Shown piece by piece: positions 15,573 through 24,248 of a stretch of 64,000 nt of DNA (position 1 is its first letter; every line of letters starts with the position of its first letter). The translations under genes were made by a program, and so were the position numbers. This stretch comes from Sphaerisporangium sp039871875 (GTDB lineage: Bacteria; Actinomycetota; Actinomycetes; Streptosporangiales; Streptosporangiaceae): assembly GCF_039871875.1 (NCBI RefSeq), contig NZ_JBDPMD010000003.1:186001-250000 (forward strand). The letters run 5' to 3'. Under the pieces are notes generated by a model. That model was given only the letters and a program-made list of their open reading frames with translations. It did no database searches and had not been told where the DNA came from.

Positions 15573-18500
15573 ATGAGCAAGGTCGCGTACCCGCGTCCCG
15601 CCGGAGCTCCGGCGGGGCGCGGGCCGAAGCGTGTCACGGCGGGCCGTACGGACGGCGCCGCCCAGGAGACGCCCGCCGGTCCGTACCCGTTGACCGGCCG
15701 CTGGCCGCTCGTCGGCCGCGACGCCGAGACGGCCCGGTTCGCCGAGGTGCTCGCGGACCGGTGGAGCCAGGGTTTCGTGGTGTGCGGCCCGCGGGGGTCC
15801 GGCAAGTCCCGGCTGGTGGAGGAGTTCCTGGCCGCGGCGGTGGCCCAGGGGTACCAGACGGTGCGGGCGGCGACGAGCGAGGCGGCGTCCACGGTGCCGT
15901 TCGGGGCGGTCGCCCACCTGCTCCCGCCGGACGTGCACCCCGCCAACCCGGTCGCGGGGTTCGTCTCGGTGTCCCGGGCGCTGGCCGGGACGCGGGACCG
16001 GCTGGTGGTGCTGGTCGACGACCTCGACCTGCTGGACCAGGCGTCCGTGGTCCTGATGCGCCAGCTCATGGACGTGGGCCTGATCTTCGTCATCGGGGCG
16101 ATCCGGGCGGGCGGCCCCGCCTCCGAGGCCGTGGAGGCACTGCCGTGGGACGCCGGGGTGCACCGGGCCGACCTCGCCGAACTCGGCGGGGACGCCGTGG
16201 AGGACCTGCTGCGTGCCGTCCTCGGCGGCCCGGCCGGGCGCCGCACCCTGCACGAGCTGTTCACGTTGTCCGGCGGCAACGCGCTCTACCTGCGCGAACT
16301 GGTGCTCGGCGCGCTGCGCGCCGGGGCGCTCACCAGCGACGGCACGTTGTGGGAGCTCACCGGGGACGCGTGGCGGGCCGCCGCGTCGCAGGACCCCGCC
16401 GGGGACGCGTGGCGGGGCAGCGCCGTGTCGCGGGACCCCGCCGGGGACGTGTGGCCGGTCACGCCGAGGCTGGCCGAGCTGGTGGGGGCGCGGCTCGCGG
16501 CGGCGGGAGAGCCGGCCCGGCCTCTGCTGGAGGCGCTGGCGTTGTGCGGGACGCTCGGGCCGCTGGATCTCGCCGCCTCCCCGCGGCACCTCATCGAGCT
16601 GGAGCAGGCCGGGCTGATCCGCGCCTCCGGCGAGGGCCGCCGGGTGTCCCTGACCCTGGCACACCCCCTGTACGCCGCGGTGTTGCGTGCGCGCACGCCG
16701 CTGATCCGCCGCCGGGCGACGCTGCTCGGCCAGGCCGAGCGGATCGAGGCGCACGGCGCCCGCAGGACCGGGGACGCGCGGCGCGCCGCGGCGTGGCGGC
16801 TCGCGGCCACCGGCACGGCCGGAGCGGACCTGCTCCTCCGGGCCGCGGAGGAGGCCTGCCGCGCCGGCGCCCACACCGAGGCCCTCGGCCTGCTGGCCGA
16901 GGTGCCCGCCGCCGAGCGCACCAACGCGTTCCGGCTCCTGTACGGCGAGGCGCTCCTCGAGTCGGGCCGCGGCGACGAGGCCGAGGCCGTGCTGGCGGGA
17001 CTCCGCGAACCGGCCACGGACGAGGAACGGCGGATCGCCCTGCGGCTGCGTGCCCGCAACCTGTTCCGCGCGGGCGCGGGCACCGACGAGGCTCTCCGGC
17101 TCAACGGCGAGGCCCTCGCCCGCGTGCCCCGGGGAGCGGGCCGCGACCTCCTGCTCGCCGACCGTGCCGCCATCCTCACGATGTCCGGCCGTCCCGCCGA
17201 GGCGGTGGCGCTGCTGGACAGCCTCCCGCCGCGGGCCCCCCGCGACGGCGAGGCGACCGGGTGGCTCTGGGCGGCGACGGCGAAGGCGACCGGCCTGGCC
17301 CTTCTCGGCCGCACCCGTGAGGCGTGGACCCTCGCCGCGGCGGTGTCCGCCTCGGAGACCGCGTCCGGCGAGGTGGTGGCCGAGCGCACCCGCCTGACGC
17401 GCATCCGGCACCCGGCCGCCGCGGCCCTCACCCCCCTGACCCCGCTCGTCCTCGCGGCCGCGGAGGACGGCCGGCTGGCCGAGGCCCGCACCCTCGCGGC
17501 ACGCGGCACGGAAAGCCTCGGAGCGGGCCACGCGACGGGCCCGGCGGCCCGCGTCGCCGGCTCCGCGGCGGGCCCCGGAGCCGACCTCGGAGCACGCATC
17601 GGCACGGGCCACGCGATGTGGGCCGCGGCAGGACGGGCGCGGGTGGAATGGCTTTCGGGCCGGGTGGCCTCCGCGCGGCGCTGGTACGCCGAGGCGGCGG
17701 CACTCGCGCGGGCCCGCGGCCACGTGCGCCCGATGCGACTCATCCTCTCCGGGTTGTGCGCCTCCGCGGCCGTGCTCGGCGACACCGAAGCCGCGCAGGC
17801 GGCGCTCGACGAGCTCCAGGCCTACCCGGCCACACCCCTGTTCGTGGGCGAGGACCTCCTCGGCGAGGCGTGGCTGGCCGCCGCCCTGGGCCACCTGGCC
17901 GAGGCACGGACGATCCTCACCGCCGCCGCCGCGGCGGCGCGGGACGCCGGCCGCCCCTCCGCCGAGGCGATGCTCCTCACCGACGTCGCCCGTCTCGGTG
18001 GAGCCCGCCAGGTCTCCGGACGTCTCACCGAGCTGGCGGAGGTCTGCGACGGCGCCCTGACGGAGGCACGCGCGCGCCTGGCGTCCGCCCTCGCCGCCAA
18101 CGACCCCGACCGGCTCACCGAGGCCGCCGGCACGCTCGCGGACATGGGTGCGGACCTCATGGCCGCCGAGGCCGCCACCACCGCCGCCGCGGCCTGGCGC
18201 CGCGACGGCTCCCCCCGCCAGGCCGCCGCGGCGACCGCCCGCGCCATGGACCTGCGGGCCGGGTGCGAGGGCGCGGTCACCCCTCTGCTGGCCACCGGCC
18301 ACGAGACCGTCCCCCTGACCGCACGGGAACGCGACGTGGCCCTGCTCGCGGCGGGCGGGGTGCCGAGCAAGGACATCGCCAGGACGCTGGTGCTGTCGGT
18401 CCGCACCGTCGACAACCACCTGCAGAAGGTCTACACGAAGCTCGGCGTCACCACGCGCCGCGATCTCGCCCTCGTGCTCGGCGGGTACCAGAAAACCTAA
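15573..18500 (+). CDS. Large LuxR-family ATPase regulator (LAL)
   Basis: A 975-aa LAL regulator, a class often controlling antibiotic or sugar genes in actinomycetes. From the N-terminus: a disordered Pro/Gly-rich head (about 1-40), an AAA ATPase lobe with P-loop GPRGSGKS and a VVLVDDLDLLD Walker B, a long Ala/Arg-rich TPR-like middle (about 350-880), and a C-terminal LuxR helix-turn-helix (LTARERDVALLAAGGVPSKD, then RTVDNHLQKVYTKLGV). Around residues 260-295 an in-frame duplication repeats GDAWR and DPAGD. The ATG at 15573 is used; an in-frame GTG precedes it directly. It lies next to the LmbE-type deacetylase gene, the last gene before the cluster's CRP/FNR regulator, so it may be the left-edge regulator of the cluster. 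Confidence 0.88.
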   Translation: MSKVAYPRPAGAPAGRGPKRVTAGRTDGAAQETPAGPYPLTGRWPLVGRDAETARFAEVLADRWSQGFVVCGPRGSGKSRLVEEFLAAAVAQGYQTVRAATSEAASTVPFGAVAHLLPPDVHPANPVAGFVSVSRALAGTRDRLVVLVDDLDLLDQASVVLMRQLMDVGLIFVIGAIRAGGPASEAVEALPWDAGVHRADLAELGGDAVEDLLRAVLGGPAGRRTLHELFTLSGGNALYLRELVLGALRAGALTSDGTLWELTGDAWRAAASQDPAGDAWRGSAVSRDPAGDVWPVTPRLAELVGARLAAAGEPARPLLEALALCGTLGPLDLAASPRHLIELEQAGLIRASGEGRRVSLTLAHPLYAAVLRARTPLIRRRATLLGQAERIEAHGARRTGDARRAAAWRLAATGTAGADLLLRAAEEACRAGAHTEALGLLAEVPAAERTNAFRLLYGEALLESGRGDEAEAVLAGLREPATDEERRIALRLRARNLFRAGAGTDEALRLNGEALARVPRGAGRDLLLADRAAILTMSGRPAEAVALLDSLPPRAPRDGEATGWLWAATAKATGLALLGRTREAWTLAAAVSASETASGEVVAERTRLTRIRHPAAAALTPLTPLVLAAAEDGRLAEARTLAARGTESLGAGHATGPAARVAGSAAGPGADLGARIGTGHAMWAAAGRARVEWLSGRVASARRWYAEAAALARARGHVRPMRLILSGLCASAAVLGDTEAAQAALDELQAYPATPLFVGEDLLGEAWLAAALGHLAEARTILTAAAAAARDAGRPSAEAMLLTDVARLGGARQVSGRLTELAEVCDGALTEARARLASALAANDPDRLTEAAGTLADMGADLMAAEAATTAAAAWRRDGSPRQAAAATARAMDLRAGCEGAVTPLLATGHETVPLTARERDVALLAAGGVPSKDIARTLVLSVRTVDNHLQKVYTKLGVTTRRDLALVLGGYQKT

Positions 18501-18775
18501 CAATCCCTACCGTTGAAGTTCTTTTTGTTCACCCAGACGACCGGCCCCCGATTCGCCTCGGAAAGAGCCGCACGCCATTTCTCCTCCGCGATGATGCGCT
18601 ATTTTCCTGGAGTTCCCTGCGGCAGGGTAAGAATGCCCTAACCATGCCGCACCGGGACACCCGCCACGGTCGCCGACCCCAATTCGAATCAGGGTCAATA
18701 GGGTGCATCCGTTCCCTGGTCGATTGCGGGCAATTAGCAGGTTTGTCACTGTTTCGTGTGGTCAGGGGAAGCTTC

Positions 18776-19489
18776 ATGAGCGAAAACCTGCAACCCGTTC
18801 CCGACGACTGGACGAGGGCGCTCGCCATTGTGGCGCATCCCGACGACATGGAGTTCGGCTGCGCCGGCGCCGTGGCGGCGTGGACGGCGGCCGGCAAACA
18901 CGTCGGCTATCTGCTGCTGACCCGCGGCGAGGCGGGCATCGACGGCATGTCCCCGGAAGAGGCCGTCAAGGTGCGCGAGGAGGAGCAGCGGGCCAGCGCG
19001 GCCATCTGCGGCGTCGAGTCCGTGGAGTTCCTCGACTACGCCGACGGCACCATCGAGTACTCGCTGGGCCTGCGGCGCGACCTCGTGGCGGCGATCCGGC
19101 GGCACCGGCCGGAGCTGCTGGTCACCTTCACCCACCACGACATCACCTACACCGGCAAGTGGAACTCGCCGGACCACCGCAACACCGGCCGCGCCGCACT
19201 CGACGCGGCCCTGGACGCGGGCAACCGGTGGATCTTCCCCGACGTGGAGGAGCCCTGGAAAGGCCTCAAGTACGCCGCGATCGCCGGCTCCACCCGCCCG
19301 ACGCACGCGGTGGACGTCACGGACTCGCTGGACACCGCGGTGGCCTCGGTGGAGGCGCACGCGGCCTACCTGTCGGGCCTCGGCCTCCCGCAGGGCGCGG
19401 CCCGCGGGCCGCTGGAGGGGTTCACCCGCGCCACGGGCGAGCGGTTCGGCGGCCGTCCCGCGATCCCCTTCGAGCTGCTCACCCTCTGA
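18776..19489 (+). CDS. PIG-L/LmbE-family deacetylase
   Basis: Zn-dependent amide hydrolase of 237 aa of the family that includes MshB, Mca and BshB of low-molecular-weight thiol metabolism and deacetylases of natural-product pathways. The metal site is AHPDD near residue 20 and a later DHRNTGRAALDA His. Start at the ATG at 18776, with GGGGAA six bases upstream. A 275-bp, less GC-rich gap separates it from the LAL gene. Convergent with the CRP/FNR gene across a strong hairpin. Because the cluster builds a sulfur-bearing product, a role with mycothiol or a cysteine conjugate is tempting, but this is only context. Confidence 0.85.
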   Translation: MSENLQPVPDDWTRALAIVAHPDDMEFGCAGAVAAWTAAGKHVGYLLLTRGEAGIDGMSPEEAVKVREEEQRASAAICGVESVEFLDYADGTIEYSLGLRRDLVAAIRRHRPELLVTFTHHDITYTGKWNSPDHRNTGRAALDAALDAGNRWIFPDVEEPWKGLKYAAIAGSTRPTHAVDVTDSLDTAVASVEAHAAYLSGLGLPQGAARGPLEGFTRATGERFGGRPAIPFELLTL

Positions 19490-19518
19490 CGGCCCGCGCG
19501 ACGGCGGCGAGAACGACA

Positions 19519-19552
19519 GAGCGCCCTGGAGTCCCGGGACTCCAGGGCGCTC
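19519..19552. terminator. Perfect palindromic hairpin between convergent genes
   Basis: A perfect 34-bp palindrome (17-bp arms meeting at CCCGGG) lies 30 bp after the deacetylase stop and 16 bp after the CRP/FNR stop. It can fold from either strand and so probably ends both transcripts. Confidence 0.75.
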
Positions 19553-19567
19553 CGCCGTACCGGGTCC

Positions 19568-20251
19568 TCAGAACCAGCCGCCGATGCTGTTGACGTACTC
19601 GGTCAGGCGCTTCTCGTTGATGAGCAGGAACGGCCCCGACACCGGCAGCACCAGGCCGGCGTCCTTGAACCTCTTCAGGAAGTAGCCCACCCGCGACCGG
19701 GTGGTGCCCACCATGCCGGAGAGCTCCTCCTGGGTGATGCGGTCCTCGATGGCCAGCAGGTGGTCGGCGCGCTTCTTGCCGAGTTTCCTGGACAGCCGGA
19801 GCAGGACGGCCGCGAGGCGCTGCTCGCTGTCCATCGTCACCATCGTGGTGATGACCTGCTGCTGCTCGGTGAGCCGCCGCGCGAGGTGGTCGATGAAGCC
19901 GTCCAGCACCCTCTGGTCGGCCATGGCGGCGCGGAAGCCCGCCGCGGGGATCCTCCTGACCCAGGAGGTGCGCATCACGGTCGCGGTCTCGGTGCGTTCT
20001 GAGCCCAGCAGCGACGACTCCCCGAAGATGTCGCCGGCCGTGTAGATCGATAATAGACACTCCTTGCCGCAGCGGGCGTACGCCTGCGTCTTGACCTGGC
20101 CGCTCTCGACGAGATAGAGGTTCGCGTCATGATCGCCACAGTTGTAGATATGCGTTCTTTTCGGATATCTGATCGAAGTGGCACCGAGCTTGTCGCTCGT
20201 CGCGAAAGACCGTAGCTCGTCCTTGAACTGCGCAGTCCGTACAGAAGTCAT
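19568..20251 (-). CDS. CRP/FNR-family transcriptional regulator (LnmO-like)
   Basis: Regulator of 227 aa with an N-terminal cyclic-nucleotide-binding-type beta-roll (about 20-130; NLYLVESGQVKT, GDIFGESSLLG), a dimer helix, and a C-terminal Crp-type helix-turn-helix (TQEELSGMVGTTRSRVGYFL). The roll lacks the Arg-Ser pair of E. coli CRP that holds cAMP, and I see no FNR-type Cys cluster, so the signal is unknown. In the recognition helix the first Arg of CRP is kept, but CRP's Glu and second Arg are Ser and Tyr, so a changed target site is expected. The leinamycin cluster has a CRP-type regulator, LnmO. Four palindromes with CRP/FNR geometry in this window are its likely targets. Confidence 0.88.
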   Translation of the reverse strand: MTSVRTAQFKDELRSFATSDKLGATSIRYPKRTHIYNCGDHDANLYLVESGQVKTQAYARCGKECLLSIYTAGDIFGESSLLGSERTETATVMRTSWVRRIPAAGFRAAMADQRVLDGFIDHLARRLTEQQQVITTMVTMDSEQRLAAVLLRLSRKLGKKRADHLLAIEDRITQEELSGMVGTTRSRVGYFLKRFKDAGLVLPVSGPFLLINEKRLTEYVNSIGGWF

Positions 20252-20326
20252 GCCCGCACCTTTGACCTGGGTTCTTATTACCAGCTACCCACCTATACCC
20301 GCTCATCTAAGAAAAAACGGAATAGG

Positions 20327-21514
20327 TCACAGGAAGGTACGGCCGCTCGTGCGGCTGAGGCCGGGGAGGGAGTCGATAAAGTCTCCTAGCAGGGACATCA
20401 AATCGGGGTCGCCCTTGAAGAGCGAGATATGATCACCGTGCGGCCGGACGTGCAGGATCGCCTCCGGCAGCGTGCGGGCCACCACCTTCGACCCGTCCGG
20501 GCACGCCGTCTCGTCGTCGGTGCTGGTGACCACCAGCACGGGCCGCTGGAGACCGGCCAGCCACGGCGTCACGTCCGTCCGCATGATCGTGCCGTTCAGC
20601 TTGCAGTACCGGTACAGCAGCCCGGGCGTGGCGTACGGGTAGACCACCAGGTGCGCCAGGTCCGGCGGGACCGCCGACAACATGGTCTGGCACAACACCG
20701 GGTGGATCGCGGCGGCCCGGTCCGGCCCCTCGGCGCCCATCTGCATGAGGGCCACCAGGTTCTGCTGGTGCGAGGTCTTCTCCGCCGAGGGCACCCCGGC
20801 GAAGTCGCCGTGCCACAGGCTCAGCGACCCGATCCGCGTGTCCGCGCCGCCGGCGTCCCGGTGCGCGGCGGCCAGCCCGACGACCGCGCCGCCGCACAGG
20901 CACATCAGGTGCGCGCGGCCGACCTCGAAGTGGTCCATGACGGCCAGCAGGTCGCCGGCCTGCGCGTCGATGTCCGCGGGCAGCGCGCCCGCGCCGTCGA
21001 TGTGCCCGAACAGCCCTCTGCTCTCCCAGGTGACCACGAAGTGGTCGCGGGCCAGGTAGCGCATCCACCGCTCGGCCAGCCGGGCCGGCATGCCGCAGGG
21101 CGTGACGACGACCACGGCCGGGTCCTCGCGCCGGCCCGCCGCGTAGGCGGGCAGCGGGGGGCCGCCGCCCGGGACGGTCACCTCCCCGCGGGCGGCGAAC
21201 CCCTCGAAGGCGTTTGCGGTGACCTCGTCGGCGGTGCGCTCGACGACCTCCAGCGGCACGTCCGTGTTGAGGGCGCGCCGCCGGAGGCCGAGGTGCTCGC
21301 TCAGCACCCGTTCGAACACCCCGAGCCCGCCGGTGTCGCCGGTCACCCGGAACTCCGGTGCGCGAAGCCGTTCCGCCATCCGGTCGAGCAGGGAGGAGAC
21401 CTCAGCCGGACCGGCCACGCGCACCGGATGTTCGAGGACGCCCGCGAGCGGCCGCGCCGACAGCACGGCCTCCGCGAGGCGTGTCAGTTCCATCGTCTCG
21501 GAGGTCACCCGCAT
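20327..21514 (-). CDS. SyrC/CmaE-type aminoacyltransferase (alpha/beta hydrolase with Cys nucleophile)
   Basis: Protein of 395 aa with an alpha/beta-hydrolase core. The nucleophile elbow, normally GxSxG, reads CLCGG, with Cys (codon 20894-20896) in the Ser position; the acid and base are probably in TSTDDETAC and PHGDHISLF. A Cys elbow is the mark of SyrC and CmaE, which move a chlorinated aminoacyl group from one carrier protein to another. The N-terminal 120 residues are a helical extension as in that group. Its ATG overlaps the halogenase stop (TGATG), so the two are translationally coupled. Inferred role: transfer of the chlorinated residue from the A-PCP protein to a PCP of the main assembly line, not seen in this window. 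Confidence 0.82.
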   Translation of the reverse strand: MRVTSETMELTRLAEAVLSARPLAGVLEHPVRVAGPAEVSSLLDRMAERLRAPEFRVTGDTGGLGVFERVLSEHLGLRRRALNTDVPLEVVERTADEVTANAFEGFAARGEVTVPGGGPPLPAYAAGRREDPAVVVVTPCGMPARLAERWMRYLARDHFVVTWESRGLFGHIDGAGALPADIDAQAGDLLAVMDHFEVGRAHLMCLCGGAVVGLAAAHRDAGGADTRIGSLSLWHGDFAGVPSAEKTSHQQNLVALMQMGAEGPDRAAAIHPVLCQTMLSAVPPDLAHLVVYPYATPGLLYRYCKLNGTIMRTDVTPWLAGLQRPVLVVTSTDDETACPDGSKVVARTLPEAILHVRPHGDHISLFKGDPDLMSLLGDFIDSLPGLSRTSGRTFL

Positions 21515-22461
21515 CACCGCGTCGTGAAAGCGTGCCCGGTGGTCGTGGCCGTCGCCATGCGGTTGTGCGGGTTGTCGTTGTGGCCGGCGACCAGGACGGA
21601 GCCGTAGCGGTCCAGGCTGACCCGGCCGCCGTACTCCTCGATCTCGTCGGTGTCCGGGTACACCCGCACCTTGGTCGGCACGTACCGGGACGCGAACCCC
21701 AGCCGCATCTCGTCGGTGCGCCCGGAGTGCGGCAGGGACGCGTGCATCAGCGTGGACCAGAACAGGATGGCCTCACCGGGCCGCATGACCATCGAGACGG
21801 CCTGGGACTCGTCGGGCTTCCAGTCCGGGTCCTTCTGCAGCTCGCGGTAGTCGTAGCCGAAGAAGCCCCGCCGGACGCCGTCCTTCTCCTCGGCGTTGAT
21901 CTTGTCCGGGTCGTAGTGCATCTTCTTGGTCTCGTCGTAGAACATCGTCCGGTGGGTGCCGGGGATGAACTGCAGGCAGCCGGTCTCCTCGTTGGCCTCG
22001 GTGAACGCCGTCCAGACGGTGATGGTGCCGCCGAACTCCTCGTCCTCCGGCCAGACGATCTGCGGCTGCCCCGAGGCGTTGGCGAAGGTGTCGGCCTGGT
22101 GCCAGTCGGTGCCCTCGTCGCCGGGGTACTTGGGGAAGAACTCGGTGCGCCAGCACAGCACGTCGGGGCCGAGCACGCTCGTGACGCGGTCGACGATCTG
22201 CGGGCGGCTGATGTGGTCGGCGAGGAACGCCGAGTCCAGGTGCCGGTCGTAGTTGGAGATGTTGGTGTTGCCGGAGGCCGCGGCCTCCTCCTGGTAGACG
22301 GCGTTGCTGCGGTCCATCAGCCGCAGCCGCTCGCGCCGCCACGTGGCCCGCATCTCGTCGATCTCGTACACCTTGAAGGGCCCGAAGTAGCCCTGGGTGT
22401 GGAAGCTCGCCAGCTCCTCCGGGGTCATGGCGAATCCGGCCTGTGTCCGGGTGTCCTGCAT
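21514..22461 (-). CDS. SyrB2-type non-heme Fe(II)/2-oxoglutarate halogenase
   Basis: Halogenase of 315 aa that chlorinates an unactivated carbon of a carrier-bound amino acid. Similarity to SyrB2 is close along the whole length as I remember it (NYDRHLD, CWRTEFFPKYPGDEGTDW, GVRRGFFGYDYR, EEYGGR). The decisive point is the iron site: in the WHQADTFANASG stretch the usual His-x-Asp/Glu is His-x-Ala (His 22099-22101, Ala 22093-22095), which opens a place for chloride. The second His is in TLMHASLPHSG and the 2-oxoglutarate Arg in RLGFASRYVP. It follows the A-PCP gene by 11 bp with a GGGAT ribosome site. The substrate is most likely the threonyl-PCP of that neighbour, giving 4-chlorothreonine as in syringomycin. 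Confidence 0.93.
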   Translation of the reverse strand: MQDTRTQAGFAMTPEELASFHTQGYFGPFKVYEIDEMRATWRRERLRLMDRSNAVYQEEAAASGNTNISNYDRHLDSAFLADHISRPQIVDRVTSVLGPDVLCWRTEFFPKYPGDEGTDWHQADTFANASGQPQIVWPEDEEFGGTITVWTAFTEANEETGCLQFIPGTHRTMFYDETKKMHYDPDKINAEEKDGVRRGFFGYDYRELQKDPDWKPDESQAVSMVMRPGEAILFWSTLMHASLPHSGRTDEMRLGFASRYVPTKVRVYPDTDEIEEYGGRVSLDRYGSVLVAGHNDNPHNRMATATTTGHAFTTR

Positions 22462-22472
22462 GATGATCCCTT

Positions 22473-24248
22473 CTACGCGTTCAGTCGTTCCTCGACACAG
22501 GCGGCGAGGCTCGCCACCGACGCCTCCTCCAGCTCGGCGCCGGTGAGCGCCAGACCGTAGTGGTCGTTCACCTGGGCGATGATGCGGGTCAGCGCGAGCG
22601 AGGTCGCGCCGAGATCGAAGAGGTCGGTCTCCGGCGGGACGTCGTCGCGCTCCAGCACGTCCGCGGCGATGCGCCCCACGACCTGGACGGGTGGAACGGC
22701 GTCGGCGGCGTCGGCTGCGGGCCGCTTCGCCTGGTCGATCAGAGCGCCGCGGTCCACCTTTCCCTGCAGGGTCATGGGTATCTCCGAAATGATGTGATAT
22801 TGGGACGGACGTGCGTGGACGGGCAGCTCCTCCGCCGCCCGCGCGGTGAGGGCCTTGGACAGCTCCTCGGCGTCCCCCTCCGCGCCGGGGGCGGGCACGA
22901 CGAACGCCAGCAGGCGCACGTCGCCCTCGCCGTAGTCACGGGGCGCGACCACCGCGCTGGCGACCCGCGGGTCCCCGGCCAGGCACAACTCGACCTCGCG
23001 GGGCTCGATGCGGAAGCCGCGCACCTTGATCTGGTCGTCGGCGCGCCCGATGTAGGCGTACTCGCCGCCCGGCAGGCGCACGGCCAGGTCGCCGGTGCGG
23101 TAGAGCCGGGTGCCCGCGGCGGTCTCGATGAACCGCTCCGCGGTGAGGCCCGGACGGTCCAGGTAGCCCCGGGCGAGGCCGGCACCGGAGACGTACAGCT
23201 CCGCGGCCACGCCGTCCGGCACGGGACGGCCGGCGGCGTCGAGCAGCCGCAGGTCCAGGTCCGGGATGGGCACGCCGATGGGGCTGACCTCCGGGTGGCG
23301 CAGGTCCTCGCCGAGCACGCGCCGGTAGGTCACGTGGACGGTGGTCTCGGTGATGCCATACATGTTGACGAGCTCGGGCTTCTCGTCGCCGTAGCGCTCG
23401 ATCCACGGCCTGAGCAGCTCGACGTCCAGCCGCTCGCCGCCGAAGACGACGTGGCGCAGGCGGAACGGCGACGGCTCGCGCCTGCGGGCGTCGGCCGCGG
23501 CGAGGTGGCGGAACGCCGACGGGGTCTGGCTGAGCGCGGTGACGCCCTCGGCGAGCAGCAGCTCGCGGAACGCCTCCGGCGACCGGGCGACCCGCGTGGG
23601 CACGACGACCAGCCGGCCGCCGTACAGCAGGGCGCTCCAGATCTCCCAGACGGAGAAGTCGAAGCTCACCGAGTGGAACATCGTGACGACGTCGTTCTCG
23701 TCGAACCCGAACCACGGCTCTGTCCGCTCGAACAGCCGCACGGCGTTGCGGTGCTCGACCAGCACCCCCTTGGGCGCGCCGGTCGAACCCGAGGTGTAGA
23801 TGACGTACGCGAGGTCGCGGTCGGTGACCTCCGCCGCGTCCGCCGCCGCGGCCGGCGCGGGGTCGTCGCGGTCGGTCCAGACGGTGCGCACCGGGCGGTC
23901 CCTCAGTACCTCGGCGACCCGCGACACCGCCACGACCGTCGTGACGCCGCTGTCCGCGAGCAGGTACTCGACGCGCCTGGCCGGATAGGTGGGGTCGATG
24001 GGGACGTAGGCGCCCCCGGCCTTCAGGATGCCGAGCAGTCCGACGATCATCTCGACGCCCCGGTCGGCGCACAGCCCCACGAGGACGCCGGGACCCACTC
24101 CGAGCGCGCGCAGCCGCGGCACGAGGCGGTTCGCGCGGGCGTCGAGGTCCCCGTAGGAGATCTCCTCGCCGGGAGCGGACACGGCGATCCTGTCGGGCAG
24201 CGCCCTGGCGCGCTCGGCGAAGATCTGGTGCAGGCATCGGCCGGTCAT
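22473..24248 (-). CDS. Adenylation-PCP didomain protein (SyrB1-like, threonine-type code)
   Basis: Free-standing NRPS loading protein, 591 aa. The A domain carries YTSGSTGAPKG (A3), NMYGITETTVHVTYR (A5), YRTGDLAVRLPGGEYAYIGR (A7/A8) and LQGKVDR (A10 Lys). The PCP has LFDLGATSLALTR with the phosphopantetheine Ser. Reading the Stachelhaus positions by eye gives D-F-W-S-V-G-M-V-H-K, very near the threonine code DFWN(I/V)GMVHK; I differ from it by the Ser (and by Val where the code has Ile). Together with the halogenase and SyrC-like genes it matches the SyrB1/SyrB2/SyrC set. Its ATG overlaps the stop of the DUF6039-like gene (ATGA). Leinamycin instead uses separate LnmQ (A) and LnmP (PCP) for D-Ala. 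Confidence 0.9.
   Translation of the reverse strand: MTGRCLHQIFAERARALPDRIAVSAPGEEISYGDLDARANRLVPRLRALGVGPGVLVGLCADRGVEMIVGLLGILKAGGAYVPIDPTYPARRVEYLLADSGVTTVVAVSRVAEVLRDRPVRTVWTDRDDPAPAAAADAAEVTDRDLAYVIYTSGSTGAPKGVLVEHRNAVRLFERTEPWFGFDENDVVTMFHSVSFDFSVWEIWSALLYGGRLVVVPTRVARSPEAFRELLLAEGVTALSQTPSAFRHLAAADARRREPSPFRLRHVVFGGERLDVELLRPWIERYGDEKPELVNMYGITETTVHVTYRRVLGEDLRHPEVSPIGVPIPDLDLRLLDAAGRPVPDGVAAELYVSGAGLARGYLDRPGLTAERFIETAAGTRLYRTGDLAVRLPGGEYAYIGRADDQIKVRGFRIEPREVELCLAGDPRVASAVVAPRDYGEGDVRLLAFVVPAPGAEGDAEELSKALTARAAEELPVHARPSQYHIISEIPMTLQGKVDRGALIDQAKRPAADAADAVPPVQVVGRIAADVLERDDVPPETDLFDLGATSLALTRIIAQVNDHYGLALTGAELEEASVASLAACVEERLNA

Noticed and set aside
21514..22461. Phytanoyl-CoA-type hydroxylase instead of halogenase
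   Set aside because: The iron-site carboxylate is Ala, which is the halogenase hallmark, and full-length resemblance is to SyrB2.
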